Source of the DNA: a virus
Direction: 5' to 3' (one strand)
Length of the DNA: 64,000 nt
IMG/VR virus record: IMGVR_UViG_3300020435_000116
Coordinates: 1 to 64,000 of that record
Shown in pieces: positions 36,272 to 43,904 of the stretch. The notes under the pieces are model-generated. The model saw nothing but the letters and a program-made list of their open reading frames with translations. It was not told where the DNA came from and did not search any database. Both the position numbers and the translations under genes were made by a program. Position 1 is the stretch's first letter. The number at the start of each line of letters is the position of its first letter.

Positions 36272-36308
36272 ATGCTAACTTTTCGGGGTAGGTGTTAAAA
36301 TCTACCCC
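36263..36308 (+). terminator. Palindrome and hairpin after 35618-36271
   Basis: The palindrome AGCATTTAAATGCT (36263-36276) spans the stop codon. A second hairpin, GGGGTAG with CTACCCC (36285-36291 and 36302-36308), follows. Together they may end the long fibre transcript before the next promoter region at 36310-36386. Confidence 0.5.
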
Positions 36309-36386
36309 TCCATTTACTAAGATACTATGACACGATTGTTATCGTATTTTTAATCCGGGACCCATCCCATCTAGGAGTTTCACCCT

Positions 36387-37379
36387 ATGAGTACAGTCAA
36401 CTCGACTTCAGGCGCGGAAAACGTAGCCATTGATCTTGGTCAGATTCAATTTGACCGTTCAATCACCTCAGGCGCAGCGCCGCTAGCTGCTGACTTGGAA
36501 GAAGGTGCAATTGCACTTAACTTAGTAGATCGCAAGATCTTCACTAAAGACCACGAAGGTAATGTAATCACGCTAGGTCGTGACTACACAGCTGACATCG
36601 CCGCTGCACAAGCTAACGCGATCGCTCAAGCTAATACCTACACCGATAGCCAAATCAATGGTCTTAAAGGTGGCACACTAGCTGCTGACTTAGACACCTT
36701 GTTGAAAATCGGTCAACGTCTTGAAACTGCTGAGTCTAACATTGCTCAAGCGCAACAAGACACTTCTAACCTAACTAAAGCTGACGTTGGTCTAGGTAAC
36801 GTTGAAAACTACGGTATCAGCGACTCAGTTGTAGAACAAAACTCTACTCAATACGCATCATCTATGGCTGCGTATACTGCCCACCAACGTGCGGTTGATG
36901 CTGAAGCAGCAGCGATTGCTTACGCTGATGCAGTTAAGTCTGACATCCTTGGCGGCGCTCCACCAGCCGCGCTTGATACACTTCAAGAACTTGCTGCTGC
37001 ATTGACAGACAACGACAGCGATATCGCTGCTATTACGTCTTCACTTGCAACTAAAGCAAGCATCACTCAGCTTAACGATGGTTTGGATACCAAAGTAGAC
37101 AAAACGTCTATCTCTGATTCAATCACGTCTAACAGCTCAACAAACGTTGCTTCTTCAAATGCAATTCTACTTGCATTGACTGACGCTAAAGCATACGCTG
37201 ATGCTGGTCTTGCACTTAAAGTAGACAAGTCTGCTATCTCTAGTGCAATTGACTCTGTATCTGAAACTAACGTAGCTTCATCTAAAGCAGTTAACGATGC
37301 ACGCCTACAGGCAATTAGCCATGCTAACGGCCTGGTTGCAGACCTAGCTGCTAATCTTGATTATGGTCGCAGTTTCTGA
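36387..37379 (+). CDS. Modular tail-fibre protein B with coiled-coil repeats, 330 aa
   Basis: AGGAGTTTC precedes the ATG. Residues about 23-68 carry the shared attachment module (RSITSGAAPLAADLEEGAIA, then IFTKDHEGNVITLG). Then come long Ala/Gln-rich helices, the fibre motif KADVGLGNVENYG, and two similar repeats (TSISDSITSNSSTNVASSNA and SAISSAIDSVSETNVASSKA). This is a trimeric fibre shaft. Codon choice is more uniform than in the large fibre genes, suggesting high expression. It is separated from fibre protein C by the homing endonuclease. Confidence 0.7.
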   Translation: MSTVNSTSGAENVAIDLGQIQFDRSITSGAAPLAADLEEGAIALNLVDRKIFTKDHEGNVITLGRDYTADIAAAQANAIAQANTYTDSQINGLKGGTLAADLDTLLKIGQRLETAESNIAQAQQDTSNLTKADVGLGNVENYGISDSVVEQNSTQYASSMAAYTAHQRAVDAEAAAIAYADAVKSDILGGAPPAALDTLQELAAALTDNDSDIAAITSSLATKASITQLNDGLDTKVDKTSISDSITSNSSTNVASSNAILLALTDAKAYADAGLALKVDKSAISSAIDSVSETNVASSKAVNDARLQAISHANGLVADLAANLDYGRSF

Positions 37380-37440
37380 TGCCTATCTTGATTACTACAG
37401 AAATGTAGTTTGAAGTAAAAAAAGAAACATAGTCAGCATG

Positions 37441-37478
37441 ACCATGGGGTTGTAAAGCCCCATGGTTTTATGCCGTTA
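37441..37478. terminator. Bidirectional terminator, ATGCCGT type
   Basis: CCATGGGG pairs with CCCCATGG (37442-37449 and 37458-37465), followed by TTTTATGCCGTTA, where TTA is the minus-strand stop of the endonuclease gene. Confidence 0.85.
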
Positions 37479-38624
37479 TTCAAATACTTTTAATGTATAC
37501 TCCTCATCTAACAGAGAACTCCGCTCAAGGTACCTGTAAGCCTCTCTCGCGTTAGAAAAGATAATATCCGGTTCATTAGCTTGCTTTAAGATAACGTCCT
37601 CTGGTATCCCGCTACATCCCCTGAAATCATTCCAAGGTGTAGGATCTTCGAGAGACTTTGCTAGCCATGTTTCCTGTATGATAGAATAGTCAATAGTTCC
37701 TTCACTTAACTGCTTTTTAGACAGCTCGCATTTCACTGCTAATCCTCTTAGTTTTTTACCTAACACTAACCTCCTAGATTTGATATTGACTGCTACTAGC
37801 ATTCCAGTTCCACGCCTAGTAATTATCCAAGGTTTAAGAGACCGTTCTAAAGACCATCCATGTGTGTATAATCGTTGGTACAAAAGCTTGAAAGGAACAT
37901 CGAATTTTTCAGATAACTCTACTAGCCTCACCTTGTTACCTTGATAATTAACCCACAATGTATCGCTTTTATTTCTAGACTGCTCAGACGGACTAGCCCA
38001 ACGACAGTTTTCAGGTGTATAATCACCATCGTTATCACGTCGGTCCAACGTATGACCTTCCGGACACTCACCCATATCTTCCAGAAAGTTAGTAAATGAG
38101 TCCCATCGCTTACAGACCTTTACACCTTTACCTCCATAGTTGTCGTAATAGTCATCATTTGGATTATTACATCGATTCCTCATACCTAACCACCGTGCGT
38201 AGAGGGGGTGACGTCTACGCGAATAGCCGTGCGTCTTATTCGCTTCTTTCGCCCGCTCCTTCTGTAGACATCCACAACTGCGCGTATGACCGGTTACTAA
38301 ATCACTCGTCGTAACGATACTAGTTGATCCACAGCTACATTCACAAACCCATGTGCGTTTATCACCTTTCTTTTCAACCCCTTCTGCTTTGACGGTTAAC
38401 CTCCCATAGACCTTACCTATTAGATCGTTCTTATTTAGACAACCGCAGCTTTGGGTATCGCCTGCATTTAGACTTTTAGCCGAAGCAACTTTCGCATTCC
38501 CACAATCACATAAGCAATTCCACCAATTGCCCCTCTGACCTTCCTTATTGGGAGCCTGATCTACTACGGTTAATTTACCGAACTTCCGTCCCGTTAAATC
38601 TATACCTCTTCCCACATTTACCAC
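37476..38624 (-). CDS. HNH homing endonuclease with N-terminal zinc-finger repeats, 382 aa
   Basis: Two N-terminal repeats (about 12-62 and 70-118) share G(R/K)x(F/Y)G(K/R)LTV...W.C.C.CG...SCGCL, a Cys-rich DNA-binding unit of phage HNH enzymes. The HNH region (about 140-212) has RWLGMRNRCNNPND, YGGKGVKVCKRW and TLDRRDNDGDYTPENCRW. The C-terminal 170 residues probably include DNA-contact helices. It lies antisense between two genes sharing a fibre module, a typical homing-endonuclease insertion. Its promoter may be the ACCTACATTAC element 26 nt upstream. Confidence 0.8.
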   Translation of the reverse strand: MVNVGRGIDLTGRKFGKLTVVDQAPNKEGQRGNWWNCLCDCGNAKVASAKSLNAGDTQSCGCLNKNDLIGKVYGRLTVKAEGVEKKGDKRTWVCECSCGSTSIVTTSDLVTGHTRSCGCLQKERAKEANKTHGYSRRRHPLYARWLGMRNRCNNPNDDYYDNYGGKGVKVCKRWDSFTNFLEDMGECPEGHTLDRRDNDGDYTPENCRWASPSEQSRNKSDTLWVNYQGNKVRLVELSEKFDVPFKLLYQRLYTHGWSLERSLKPWIITRRGTGMLVAVNIKSRRLVLGKKLRGLAVKCELSKKQLSEGTIDYSIIQETWLAKSLEDPTPWNDFRGCSGIPEDVILKQANEPDIIFSNAREAYRYLERSSLLDEEYTLKVFE

Positions 38625-38649
38625 CTTTTAATATCGTACACTATTTAGG

Positions 38650-38660
38650 TAATGTAGGTA
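38650..38660 (-). promoter_or_regulatory. ACCTACATTAC candidate promoter element
   Basis: On the minus strand ACCTACATTACC, 26 nt upstream of the endonuclease start. Same sequence as at 6151, 60179 and, with changes, 41482 and 43888. Confidence 0.4.
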
Positions 38661-38787
38661 TGTAATTCTATAGGGCATAGGAGCTATATCTTGTGACTAT
38701 GTTTCGTAAACACCCCATTAGCTTTACCTGGTGTAAGGCAATTTATTTAAATAATCTTACTACAAATGTTACATCCAGGAGTATGCA

Positions 38788-39318
38788 ATGGCAACATTCC
38801 GCTTAGGGCCAATAGGTTTTCCTTACAGTACGACCCCCGGTGCAGTACCTGAACCTGAATTAATTAATGTGGCAGGTATTGCCATTAACGTTAAAGATCA
38901 GATCCTTTACTCGAAAGACGATGAAGGAAACATGTTCACCATCGGTTCGTCTTACGATGGAATCCTAGAAGCTCACTTTAGTGCGATCGACCCCCACGGT
39001 ACATTTAACGTCGTTAACACAGACGGCGACGTCACCCTATCTGGTTTTGCAGTCTACCATGTTGTTAAACGAATTGGATCAGGTACGGGAACGGTCACGT
39101 TAGATATGGAAGACATCGCACAAAACGCGATCGTTAAAATTGACAATGTGTGGGACACGGCTGGTGAAGTCAATGTTGTATCATCTGTCGGTGGAACAGT
39201 TTTCCATCTAGATGCAACGACCGAGGATGCGTCGGTAAGCTTAACAGGGAAAGGTCAATTTGAGTTACTCGTTGATGTTGAGAATAACAAAGTCTATTTG
39301 ACAAACATTGAACAGTAA
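38788..39318 (+). CDS. Modular short-fibre protein C, 176 aa
   Basis: AGGAGTATGCA precedes the ATG. The N-terminal module (YSTTPGAVPEPELINVAGIA, then LYSKDDEGNMFTIG) and SYDGILEAHF...DPHGT match fibre protein A (26268-26858). The C-terminal 100 residues form a different beta-domain (TVTLDMEDIAQNAIVKIDN). It probably forms a small trimeric tip. It ends at an ATGCCGT-type hairpin. Confidence 0.6.
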   Translation: MATFRLGPIGFPYSTTPGAVPEPELINVAGIAINVKDQILYSKDDEGNMFTIGSSYDGILEAHFSAIDPHGTFNVVNTDGDVTLSGFAVYHVVKRIGSGTGTVTLDMEDIAQNAIVKIDNVWDTAGEVNVVSSVGGTVFHLDATTEDASVSLTGKGQFELLVDVENNKVYLTNIEQ

Positions 39319-39329
39319 TCACTTTATTA

Positions 39330-39366
39330 AAATGGGGCTCTTTTATAGGGTCCCATTTATGCCGTC
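39330..39366 (+). terminator. Terminator after fibre protein C, ATGCCGT type
   Basis: AATGGG pairs with CCCATT (39331-39336 and 39352-39357), followed directly by TATGCCGT. The inner part also pairs weakly. Confidence 0.7.
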
Positions 39367-39418
39367 ACGGTGTAACAATCGTATGTATTGTTGTATTTGT
39401 TATCAAAAGGACGTTATT

Positions 39419-40273
39419 GTGTTTAAGTTAATTGCAAACATTATTAAAGAGACTATCTTGCTTATTAGTGAGTTACCCTATCTCAAGTATATCAACTCAT
39501 CAGTAGGTCAGCCCGTGCCAGAATTCGGCAATGAGGGTACTGCTATCACTAAAGAGGTAGAGCGCCGTAGTAAGGTTAAGTTAGCTTTGGCTATTGTAGT
39601 TACCGGGGACAGCAGAACAAAGATCTTAGATCGCTTCTTTGCTATGCCTGTTTATAAAGGCGAGGTCATGCCTATTGTGGATTTTAATAAACATGATGAG
39701 CACTGGTATTTCATTAACGGTATCATGACGAATCAAGAAGTTTTCGATGTAAATCTCCATGGACTATCTAAGCTCCTCAATCGCCCTGTAATGGGCCTTT
39801 ACAACCCGAGCAAGGGAATGTATCGTGATTTGGTAGAAAGCGTTATAGGGAGGGCTACAGACAGCCTGACGCCCATCGCACGGGTTATGGCTCAGCATTT
39901 ATTCTATCCCGTATTATCAGGTAAGCCTATTAGAATAATAGGACACTCTCAGGGTGCTATCATCTTATCTAATGTGGCTAAGATACTACAGAGCTACGGA
40001 TTTGAATTAAACAATGTAGAATTCTTTACTATAGCAGGAGCGCACGATGAGTTTCCTCAGGTTCCCATGGTAGAGCATTTTGGTAATGAAAAGGATTACG
40101 TATACCGTATAGGTGCTAAGCATTATCAAGCACGTATCTGTGGAGAGCAGTATGTGAGGGACCTAGGAGGTCATCTGTTGAATCGTCATTATCTGACGGG
40201 GATAAATCAAGGTAATTATTGCAGTGGGCGTTCTCGTCTCTATTCGCATATTCAAAGCAAAAAAGAAGAGTAA
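39419..40273 (+). CDS. Alpha/beta-hydrolase (lipase-like) with GHSQG motif, 284 aa
   Basis: AAAGGACG lies 5 nt before the GTG at 39419; an upstream in-frame ATG at 39308 would run through the terminator hairpin and is rejected. Residues 175-179 are GHSQG, the nucleophilic elbow of serine hydrolases (Ser177), preceded by the strand PIRII and followed by a helix (AIILSNVAKIL). A conserved Asp and His later (AHDE; EHFG or HYQ) could complete the triad. No signal peptide is visible. Substrate is unknown; lipid or acetylated polysaccharide are options. Confidence 0.65.
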   Translation: MFKLIANIIKETILLISELPYLKYINSSVGQPVPEFGNEGTAITKEVERRSKVKLALAIVVTGDSRTKILDRFFAMPVYKGEVMPIVDFNKHDEHWYFINGIMTNQEVFDVNLHGLSKLLNRPVMGLYNPSKGMYRDLVESVIGRATDSLTPIARVMAQHLFYPVLSGKPIRIIGHSQGAIILSNVAKILQSYGFELNNVEFFTIAGAHDEFPQVPMVEHFGNEKDYVYRIGAKHYQARICGEQYVRDLGGHLLNRHYLTGINQGNYCSGRSRLYSHIQSKKEE

Positions 40274-40274
40274 A

Positions 40275-40310
40275 GAGGTGAGAGGGATAACCCTCTCACC
40301 TATGCCGTTA
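40275..40310. terminator. Bidirectional terminator, ATGCCGT type
   Basis: Perfect stem GGTGAGAGGG with CCCTCTCACC (40277-40286 and 40291-40300) and an ATAA loop, then TATGCCGTTA, containing the stop of the convergent gene at 40308. Confidence 0.9.
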
Positions 40311-41264
40311 ATTGTTGTTGATGTAAGATTTCAAATTAGTTTTAATCTCATCTAACTCAATTAACTGTGTTAGAATTTTATCATTATCAGCCATTACTGC
40401 TTTTTGATGATCGTCTACTATTGACTTAAACGTGTTATCATTAAAATTGCTAGTTTTGTCAATAAACCACATACCGCCATAGAAGATGCGATCTCTATCA
40501 GATAAAGATGCACGTTTGATAAACTCTATATCAGCCGTATATACACTAATGCCGTTTAACTTATCAGAAGTAATTGCCGATAATTTATCCTGCTCTAACT
40601 TAATAAGCGTACCAAGATTGTGAGTTAACCACGGTGGGAATTTAACCCTAGCATGTATGGCGGGGTTGATCCAGTATCCATCGTTTAATATTAAGTGACT
40701 TTCTCGCCTTCCTTCTTTTATATCTTGCAGTAGCTTAATCAGTTTCGTCACGTTAGCTAATAGACACTTCGCTGTAGTTAAATGCTGACTGGTTCTATCC
40801 ACACCTTCGATAAATACTGAAGCAACTATTTTACGCAACATAGGTACATCTAGGGAATAAGACCCCCTAAAGAATGCATGGGGTTCATCCCAACGACTTA
40901 ACAGACATGAGTTTAATGTCTCTTGAAGTGTCTCTATGTATTTAAGCGGTTCAGGGAAGGGTTGGTCTTTACCTTCAAATGGTTTATCTAGATAAGGATC
41001 ATCCGGTGAGAAGTGGATTGATTCTGGTAGTCCAGATGAAGTATTATCCGTGTAGGTTATTTCATTTAACTTCATCCCGGTAGCCGTGTAGATGCTAATG
41101 TTCACATCACCGTCAAGATCTAAGATATTAACATTGTTACCATCTATCTCAAGCTGCACCATAGAAGGGTGCTTTTTATTAGCGGTGGTCTTTAGCTGAT
41201 CTGTTGTGATGTAACGCGTTTGAATCTGATTTCTAAACTCTTGCTTAATAACAATTATAAACAT
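40308..41264 (-). CDS. Hypothetical protein, 318 aa
   Basis: AAGGAC precedes the ATG; a TTACATTA element lies 17 nt upstream. The N-terminal part is beta-rich (QLEIDGNNVNILDLDGDVNI) and the C-terminal half is helical. No family recognised. It is the last gene of the minus-strand lysis/membrane run but has no membrane segment. Function unknown. Confidence 0.5.
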   Translation of the reverse strand: MFIIVIKQEFRNQIQTRYITTDQLKTTANKKHPSMVQLEIDGNNVNILDLDGDVNISIYTATGMKLNEITYTDNTSSGLPESIHFSPDDPYLDKPFEGKDQPFPEPLKYIETLQETLNSCLLSRWDEPHAFFRGSYSLDVPMLRKIVASVFIEGVDRTSQHLTTAKCLLANVTKLIKLLQDIKEGRRESHLILNDGYWINPAIHARVKFPPWLTHNLGTLIKLEQDKLSAITSDKLNGISVYTADIEFIKRASLSDRDRIFYGGMWFIDKTSNFNDNTFKSIVDDHQKAVMADNDKILTQLIELDEIKTNLKSYINNN

Positions 41265-41294
41265 AACTGTCCTTATTTAATAATGTAATGTTTC

Positions 41295-41332
41295 TTATAA
41301 AAGGGCGGGGTAGGTATCTAGACGATACCTAC
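41295..41332 (-). terminator. Hairpin after the 38-aa membrane protein gene
   Basis: GTAGGTATC pairs with GATACCTAC (41310-41318 and 41324-41332) and overlaps the stop codon. On the minus strand a TTTTAT stretch follows 7 nt later. It lacks the ATGCCGT flank. Confidence 0.6.
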
Positions 41333-41445
41333 TTTCGTTTAAACCAGTTCATGACTGTAGGGATAATCGCATCGCGATACAGAAGCGCAACCAGAATAGA
41401 CATAAAGGCAATGTAGAAAATGAAATCTAATAATGAGAAGTCCAT
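41329..41445 (-). CDS. Small single-span membrane protein, 38 aa
   Basis: AAGGAAACTATC precedes the ATG at 41445; a longer in-frame start at 41514 would overlap a terminator, so the short form is preferred. The sequence is one hydrophobic helix (LLDFIFYIAFMSILVALLY) with a basic tail (NWFKRK). It could be a lysis accessory, such as a pinholin-like or holin-regulating peptide, judged by the neighbouring holin and spanins. Confidence 0.5.
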   Translation of the reverse strand: MDFSLLDFIFYIAFMSILVALLYRDAIIPTVMNWFKRK

Positions 41446-41481
41446 GATAGTTTCCTTTAGTAATAGGTTAATCTCCTTTAA

Positions 41482-41492
41482 ATGATGTAGGT
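41482..41492 (-). promoter_or_regulatory. ACCTACATCAT variant of the promoter element
   Basis: On the minus strand, 37 nt upstream of the 38-aa gene start and directly downstream of the terminator at 41508-41540, the place expected for a separate promoter. Confidence 0.35.
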
Positions 41493-41507
41493 CTAAAAGT
41501 AGCTGCG

Positions 41508-41540
41508 ACGGCATAAGAGGATGCTATTACGCATCCTCTT
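41508..41540 (-). terminator. Terminator after 41547-41936, ATGCCGT type
   Basis: AAGAGGATGC pairs perfectly with GCATCCTCTT (41515-41524 and 41531-41540). On the minus strand TATGCCGT follows. Confidence 0.85.
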
Positions 41541-41546
41541 TATAGT

Positions 41547-41936
41547 TTAATGATCTAAATACACTAGCAAAGGTAGAAGCCATACAGCCGCGTAAGGGCT
41601 GACCAAGAGCTTGAATGCGACATGCATACTTATCTCAGCAGCAAGTTCACTATCACAGGCCCTAACGACACTGATAGCAAGTAGCGTTAGTATGTAACTA
41701 AACAACCATGTCGTAAAAACACCGCTGGCTAAATAGAATAACCCGACCCCTATTGCCGTGCTGGAATCCTTTAATAGCATGGCTAAACGGTCATACCACG
41801 TAATGATCCTAGCATCTAAAGAACGACAGCGCTTGCAGCGACTGACTCTAAATAGATACTCGCCATCTAACACTGTATACGCGTTTAAGATAATAATTAA
41901 ACCAATGCTAATAAAGGTAAGGTGTTGAAAAGTCAT
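41547..41936 (-). CDS. Multi-span membrane protein, 129 aa
   Basis: Hydrophobic segments near residues 5-20, 60-90 and 105-126, with a Cys-containing basic loop (SRCKRCRSLDAR) between. Four-base overlap (ATGA) with the upstream gene. No family recognised. Location in the lysis block suggests a role in membrane disruption or superinfection exclusion, but this is inference. Confidence 0.55.
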   Translation of the reverse strand: MTFQHLTFISIGLIIILNAYTVLDGEYLFRVSRCKRCRSLDARIITWYDRLAMLLKDSSTAIGVGLFYLASGVFTTWLFSYILTLLAISVVRACDSELAAEISMHVAFKLLVSPYAAVWLLPLLVYLDH

Positions 41937-42208
41937 ATATCATCCTTGGAGACCTTTAATTTAATATTTTCAAACATCAGCTTAAGGGCACCTAAGAAAC
42001 CACCCATATAAGCTACCACTGACACCATCTGCCATTCTTCAAATTGATCAAAATTACTTTTATAAAAAGAATGAAAGTCCCATACCAGATAACAGATAAA
42101 CACCAAACACGCTACCTGTGCTATGCGTAGTTTCATTAGCAAATAGGCTATCTCGTGTATCCTGTTATCTAAGCGCCTCCTCTCAGGTTGAATCTCGTTA
42201 CTCATCAT
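41933..42208 (-). CDS. Membrane protein with two helices, 91 aa
   Basis: Hydrophobic helices at about 28-48 (LRIAQVACLVFICYLVW) and 62-80 (VSVVAYMGGFLGALKLMF). The start overlaps the Rz1-like gene by 11 bp; a second ATG follows immediately. The size and topology fit an accessory holin or antiholin; no family recognised. Confidence 0.55.
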   Translation of the reverse strand: MMSNEIQPERRRLDNRIHEIAYLLMKLRIAQVACLVFICYLVWDFHSFYKSNFDQFEEWQMVSVVAYMGGFLGALKLMFENIKLKVSKDDI

Positions 42209-42668
42209 TTAACTCCATTACCGCTTTTTGTTGCATATCAGCAGAACGTTCTAGTTCTTTAATCACATTTTCAAGATAAGTGATTCTGTTTCGCAACTGC
42301 TCACTGTACAAACCTAATTGTATCAGTTGACTTTCTAACATGAACCATCCTTGAACGGTATAACCATAGATAGCCCAGTTACACGCACTTTCTCTAGTCA
42401 TACCGGGATAGCGCTCATAGACTTCCTCTACGGTATACGCATCCTCCTGACCCGCATCTTTAAACTCATCGCAGACATACTTGTAGAACATTGCATCTTG
42501 AGCAGTTAATGTAATGACTTCAGGCATAGTGATGTCAGGTCGAGGTACAGCTGCAGGTAGGGTAGTCTTAGGGAGTATCGGGATGGTTTTCACCTTCACG
42601 ACCTGAGGTTCCGGCGATAGTGCGCAGGAGCTCACCAACACGCATAGAAGCAGCGTTACCCCGCGCAT
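42198..42668 (-). CDS. Rz1: Outer-membrane lipoprotein o-spanin (Rz1-like), 156 aa
   Basis: The ATG at 42668, with GGAAG six bases upstream, begins a lipoprotein signal (MRGVTLLLCVLVSSC, predicted lipidated Cys15) followed by a Pro-rich part (PILPKTTLPAAVPRP). The frame extends upstream to 42770, but that part is antisense-like to the Rz coding frame and lacks a good start. It overlaps the Rz-like gene by 101 bp in another frame, the classic embedded spanin layout. With Rz it would fuse inner and outer membranes at lysis. At 156 aa it is longer than usual Rz1. Confidence 0.75.
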   Translation of the reverse strand: MRGVTLLLCVLVSSCALSPEPQVVKVKTIPILPKTTLPAAVPRPDITMPEVITLTAQDAMFYKYVCDEFKDAGQEDAYTVEEVYERYPGMTRESACNWAIYGYTVQGWFMLESQLIQLGLYSEQLRNRITYLENVIKELERSADMQQKAVMELNDE

Positions 42669-43002
42669 AAGGTTCTTCCAAAGCTTTAACGGCTTCGGTT
42701 TGTCTGAGAGTGTTGAGAGTGTTTTCCAGACGGTTGGCGCGAGCGAAGGCATCATTGTTTTGTTCTCCATATTCTACCAACAAATCAGCCTGTCTTTGGG
42801 TAAGCGTAGTGAGTTGGTCTATTGTTTTTAATTGTCGTTCATTGACACTGGTTAAAGTGGCGTTATGTTGTTCTAACTCTACAATCGTTGCACTTTGTAA
42901 CGCGTAGTCTCTTTCTAAAACAACATGTTTGTAGCTAATAAATCCAATTACACCTAAAAGAGCAACAATACTAAAACCGGCTATTTTATATCCAAGTAAC
43001 AT
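42568..43002 (-). CDS. Rz: Inner-membrane i-spanin (Rz-like), 144 aa
   Basis: N-terminal transmembrane helix (IAGFSIVALLGVIGFISY) followed by a long coiled coil (ELEQHNATLTSVNERQLKTI, then LTTLTQRQADLLVEYGEQ). This is the standard i-spanin layout. It starts 11 bp downstream of the holin gene and its 3' end encodes the start of the Rz1-like gene in another frame. Confidence 0.8.
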   Translation of the reverse strand: MLLGYKIAGFSIVALLGVIGFISYKHVVLERDYALQSATIVELEQHNATLTSVNERQLKTIDQLTTLTQRQADLLVEYGEQNNDAFARANRLENTLNTLRQTEAVKALEEPYARGNAASMRVGELLRTIAGTSGREGENHPDTP

Positions 43003-43013
43003 AGTCTTTTCCT

Positions 43014-43394
43014 TTATGTGGATTTATCAATATCTACCTTTAGATATTTAGCGGCAAGTGCTCCAATTACCTTATCTAATGTAGAGGGTGTATTAGGGTT
43101 TATTCCCAGCCCAGCAGCAGCGCGGGTCTTCTTATCTTGCGTACGGTTGTTAAAGTAACTACGTAATACAAAAGCCGGTAAACCTAAAAGCGCGGTAATA
43201 GCTTCCCATCCAGGTAATTCAATCTGCCCCTTTACTACACCCATGACCATAGATACCATATAGGTGATGTAGAAGGCAGTAAACAATATAGCCATCAACC
43301 ATGTAATGCGTGGACGGGTTTTACCACCCTTAGCATCTTCTTTAGACAAGCTATCCTGCACCGCATTAAACTTATCAATATCTATATTAGACAT
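43014..43394 (-). CDS. Holin-like protein, 126 aa
   Basis: The ATG at 43394 follows GAGGATAGAGGG; the GTG at 43442 has no site and gives a Cys-rich unnatural leader, so it is rejected. Two or three hydrophobic segments (WLMAILFTAFYITYMVSMVM; then WEAITALLGLPAFVLRSYF) and a charged C-terminus fit the 3-TM holin type. It precedes the spanin pair as in many lysis cassettes. No endolysin is seen in this window; it must be elsewhere. Confidence 0.65.
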   Translation of the reverse strand: MSNIDIDKFNAVQDSLSKEDAKGGKTRPRITWLMAILFTAFYITYMVSMVMGVVKGQIELPGWEAITALLGLPAFVLRSYFNNRTQDKKTRAAAGLGINPNTPSTLDKVIGALAAKYLKVDIDKST

Positions 43395-43493
43395 CCCTCT
43401 ATCCTCACCTAATGTGTTAAAAAAATAAATACAGCATAACACTGTTCATAAGAAGAGTCTTCTGACCCCTCCTATAAACAGTCTATTATTTAA

Positions 43494-43829
43494 TCAGTTT
43501 TCTTTAAACCATAGCTCAACTACAGCGCTGGTGAACCCAGCAGTATACTGTTGTTTGATATGATTCAACATGGTGTTGTTTTCTTCGCAGAAATAACGCT
43601 GCTCTTCGATGTTATCTTTAATCGAATCCCGTAAGTCGTTAAGATCTTTTCGGATCTGGGCTTCAGGTAGTGAAGATTCAATATTCTTCTGCATTACCAG
43701 AATTGTCAGATTGGCAATTTTAGAAATCCAATCTTTATTCTCATGAATATCGTTAACACATAAGCGGTGCTCGTTAGCAACGACTACCTGACCTTTGCTG
43801 ATTGCTGATATTTTAAATGTTATTTCCAT
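43494..43829 (-). CDS. Hypothetical helical protein, 111 aa
   Basis: GGAATC precedes the ATG. The N-terminus is beta-like, the remainder helical and charged. No family recognised. A TACATTAC element lies about 60 nt upstream, which could give it its own promoter. Confidence 0.5.
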   Translation of the reverse strand: MEITFKISAISKGQVVVANEHRLCVNDIHENKDWISKIANLTILVMQKNIESSLPEAQIRKDLNDLRDSIKDNIEEQRYFCEENNTMLNHIKQQYTAGFTSAVVELWFKEN

Positions 43830-43887
43830 ACCGATTCCATTTATATACTATTAAAGGGCTTGTTGTACAGTCTGTACTGCATAGTAG

Positions 43888-43899
43888 TAATGTAGAGGT
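43888..43899 (-). promoter_or_regulatory. ACCTCTACATTACTA variant of the promoter element
   Basis: On the minus strand, 59 nt upstream of the 43829 start; it differs from the ACCTACATTAC form by a CT insertion. Confidence 0.35.
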
Positions 43900-43904
43900 A
43901 TAAC

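Noticed and set aside
38693-38824. A GTG-started short frame of 43 codons before fibre protein C
   Set aside because: It runs across the ribosome binding site and start of the real gene and has no sign of conservation.
39308-39418. Upstream ATG start for the hydrolase
   Set aside because: It would translate through the terminator hairpin of the previous gene and gives an unnatural Cys-rich leader.
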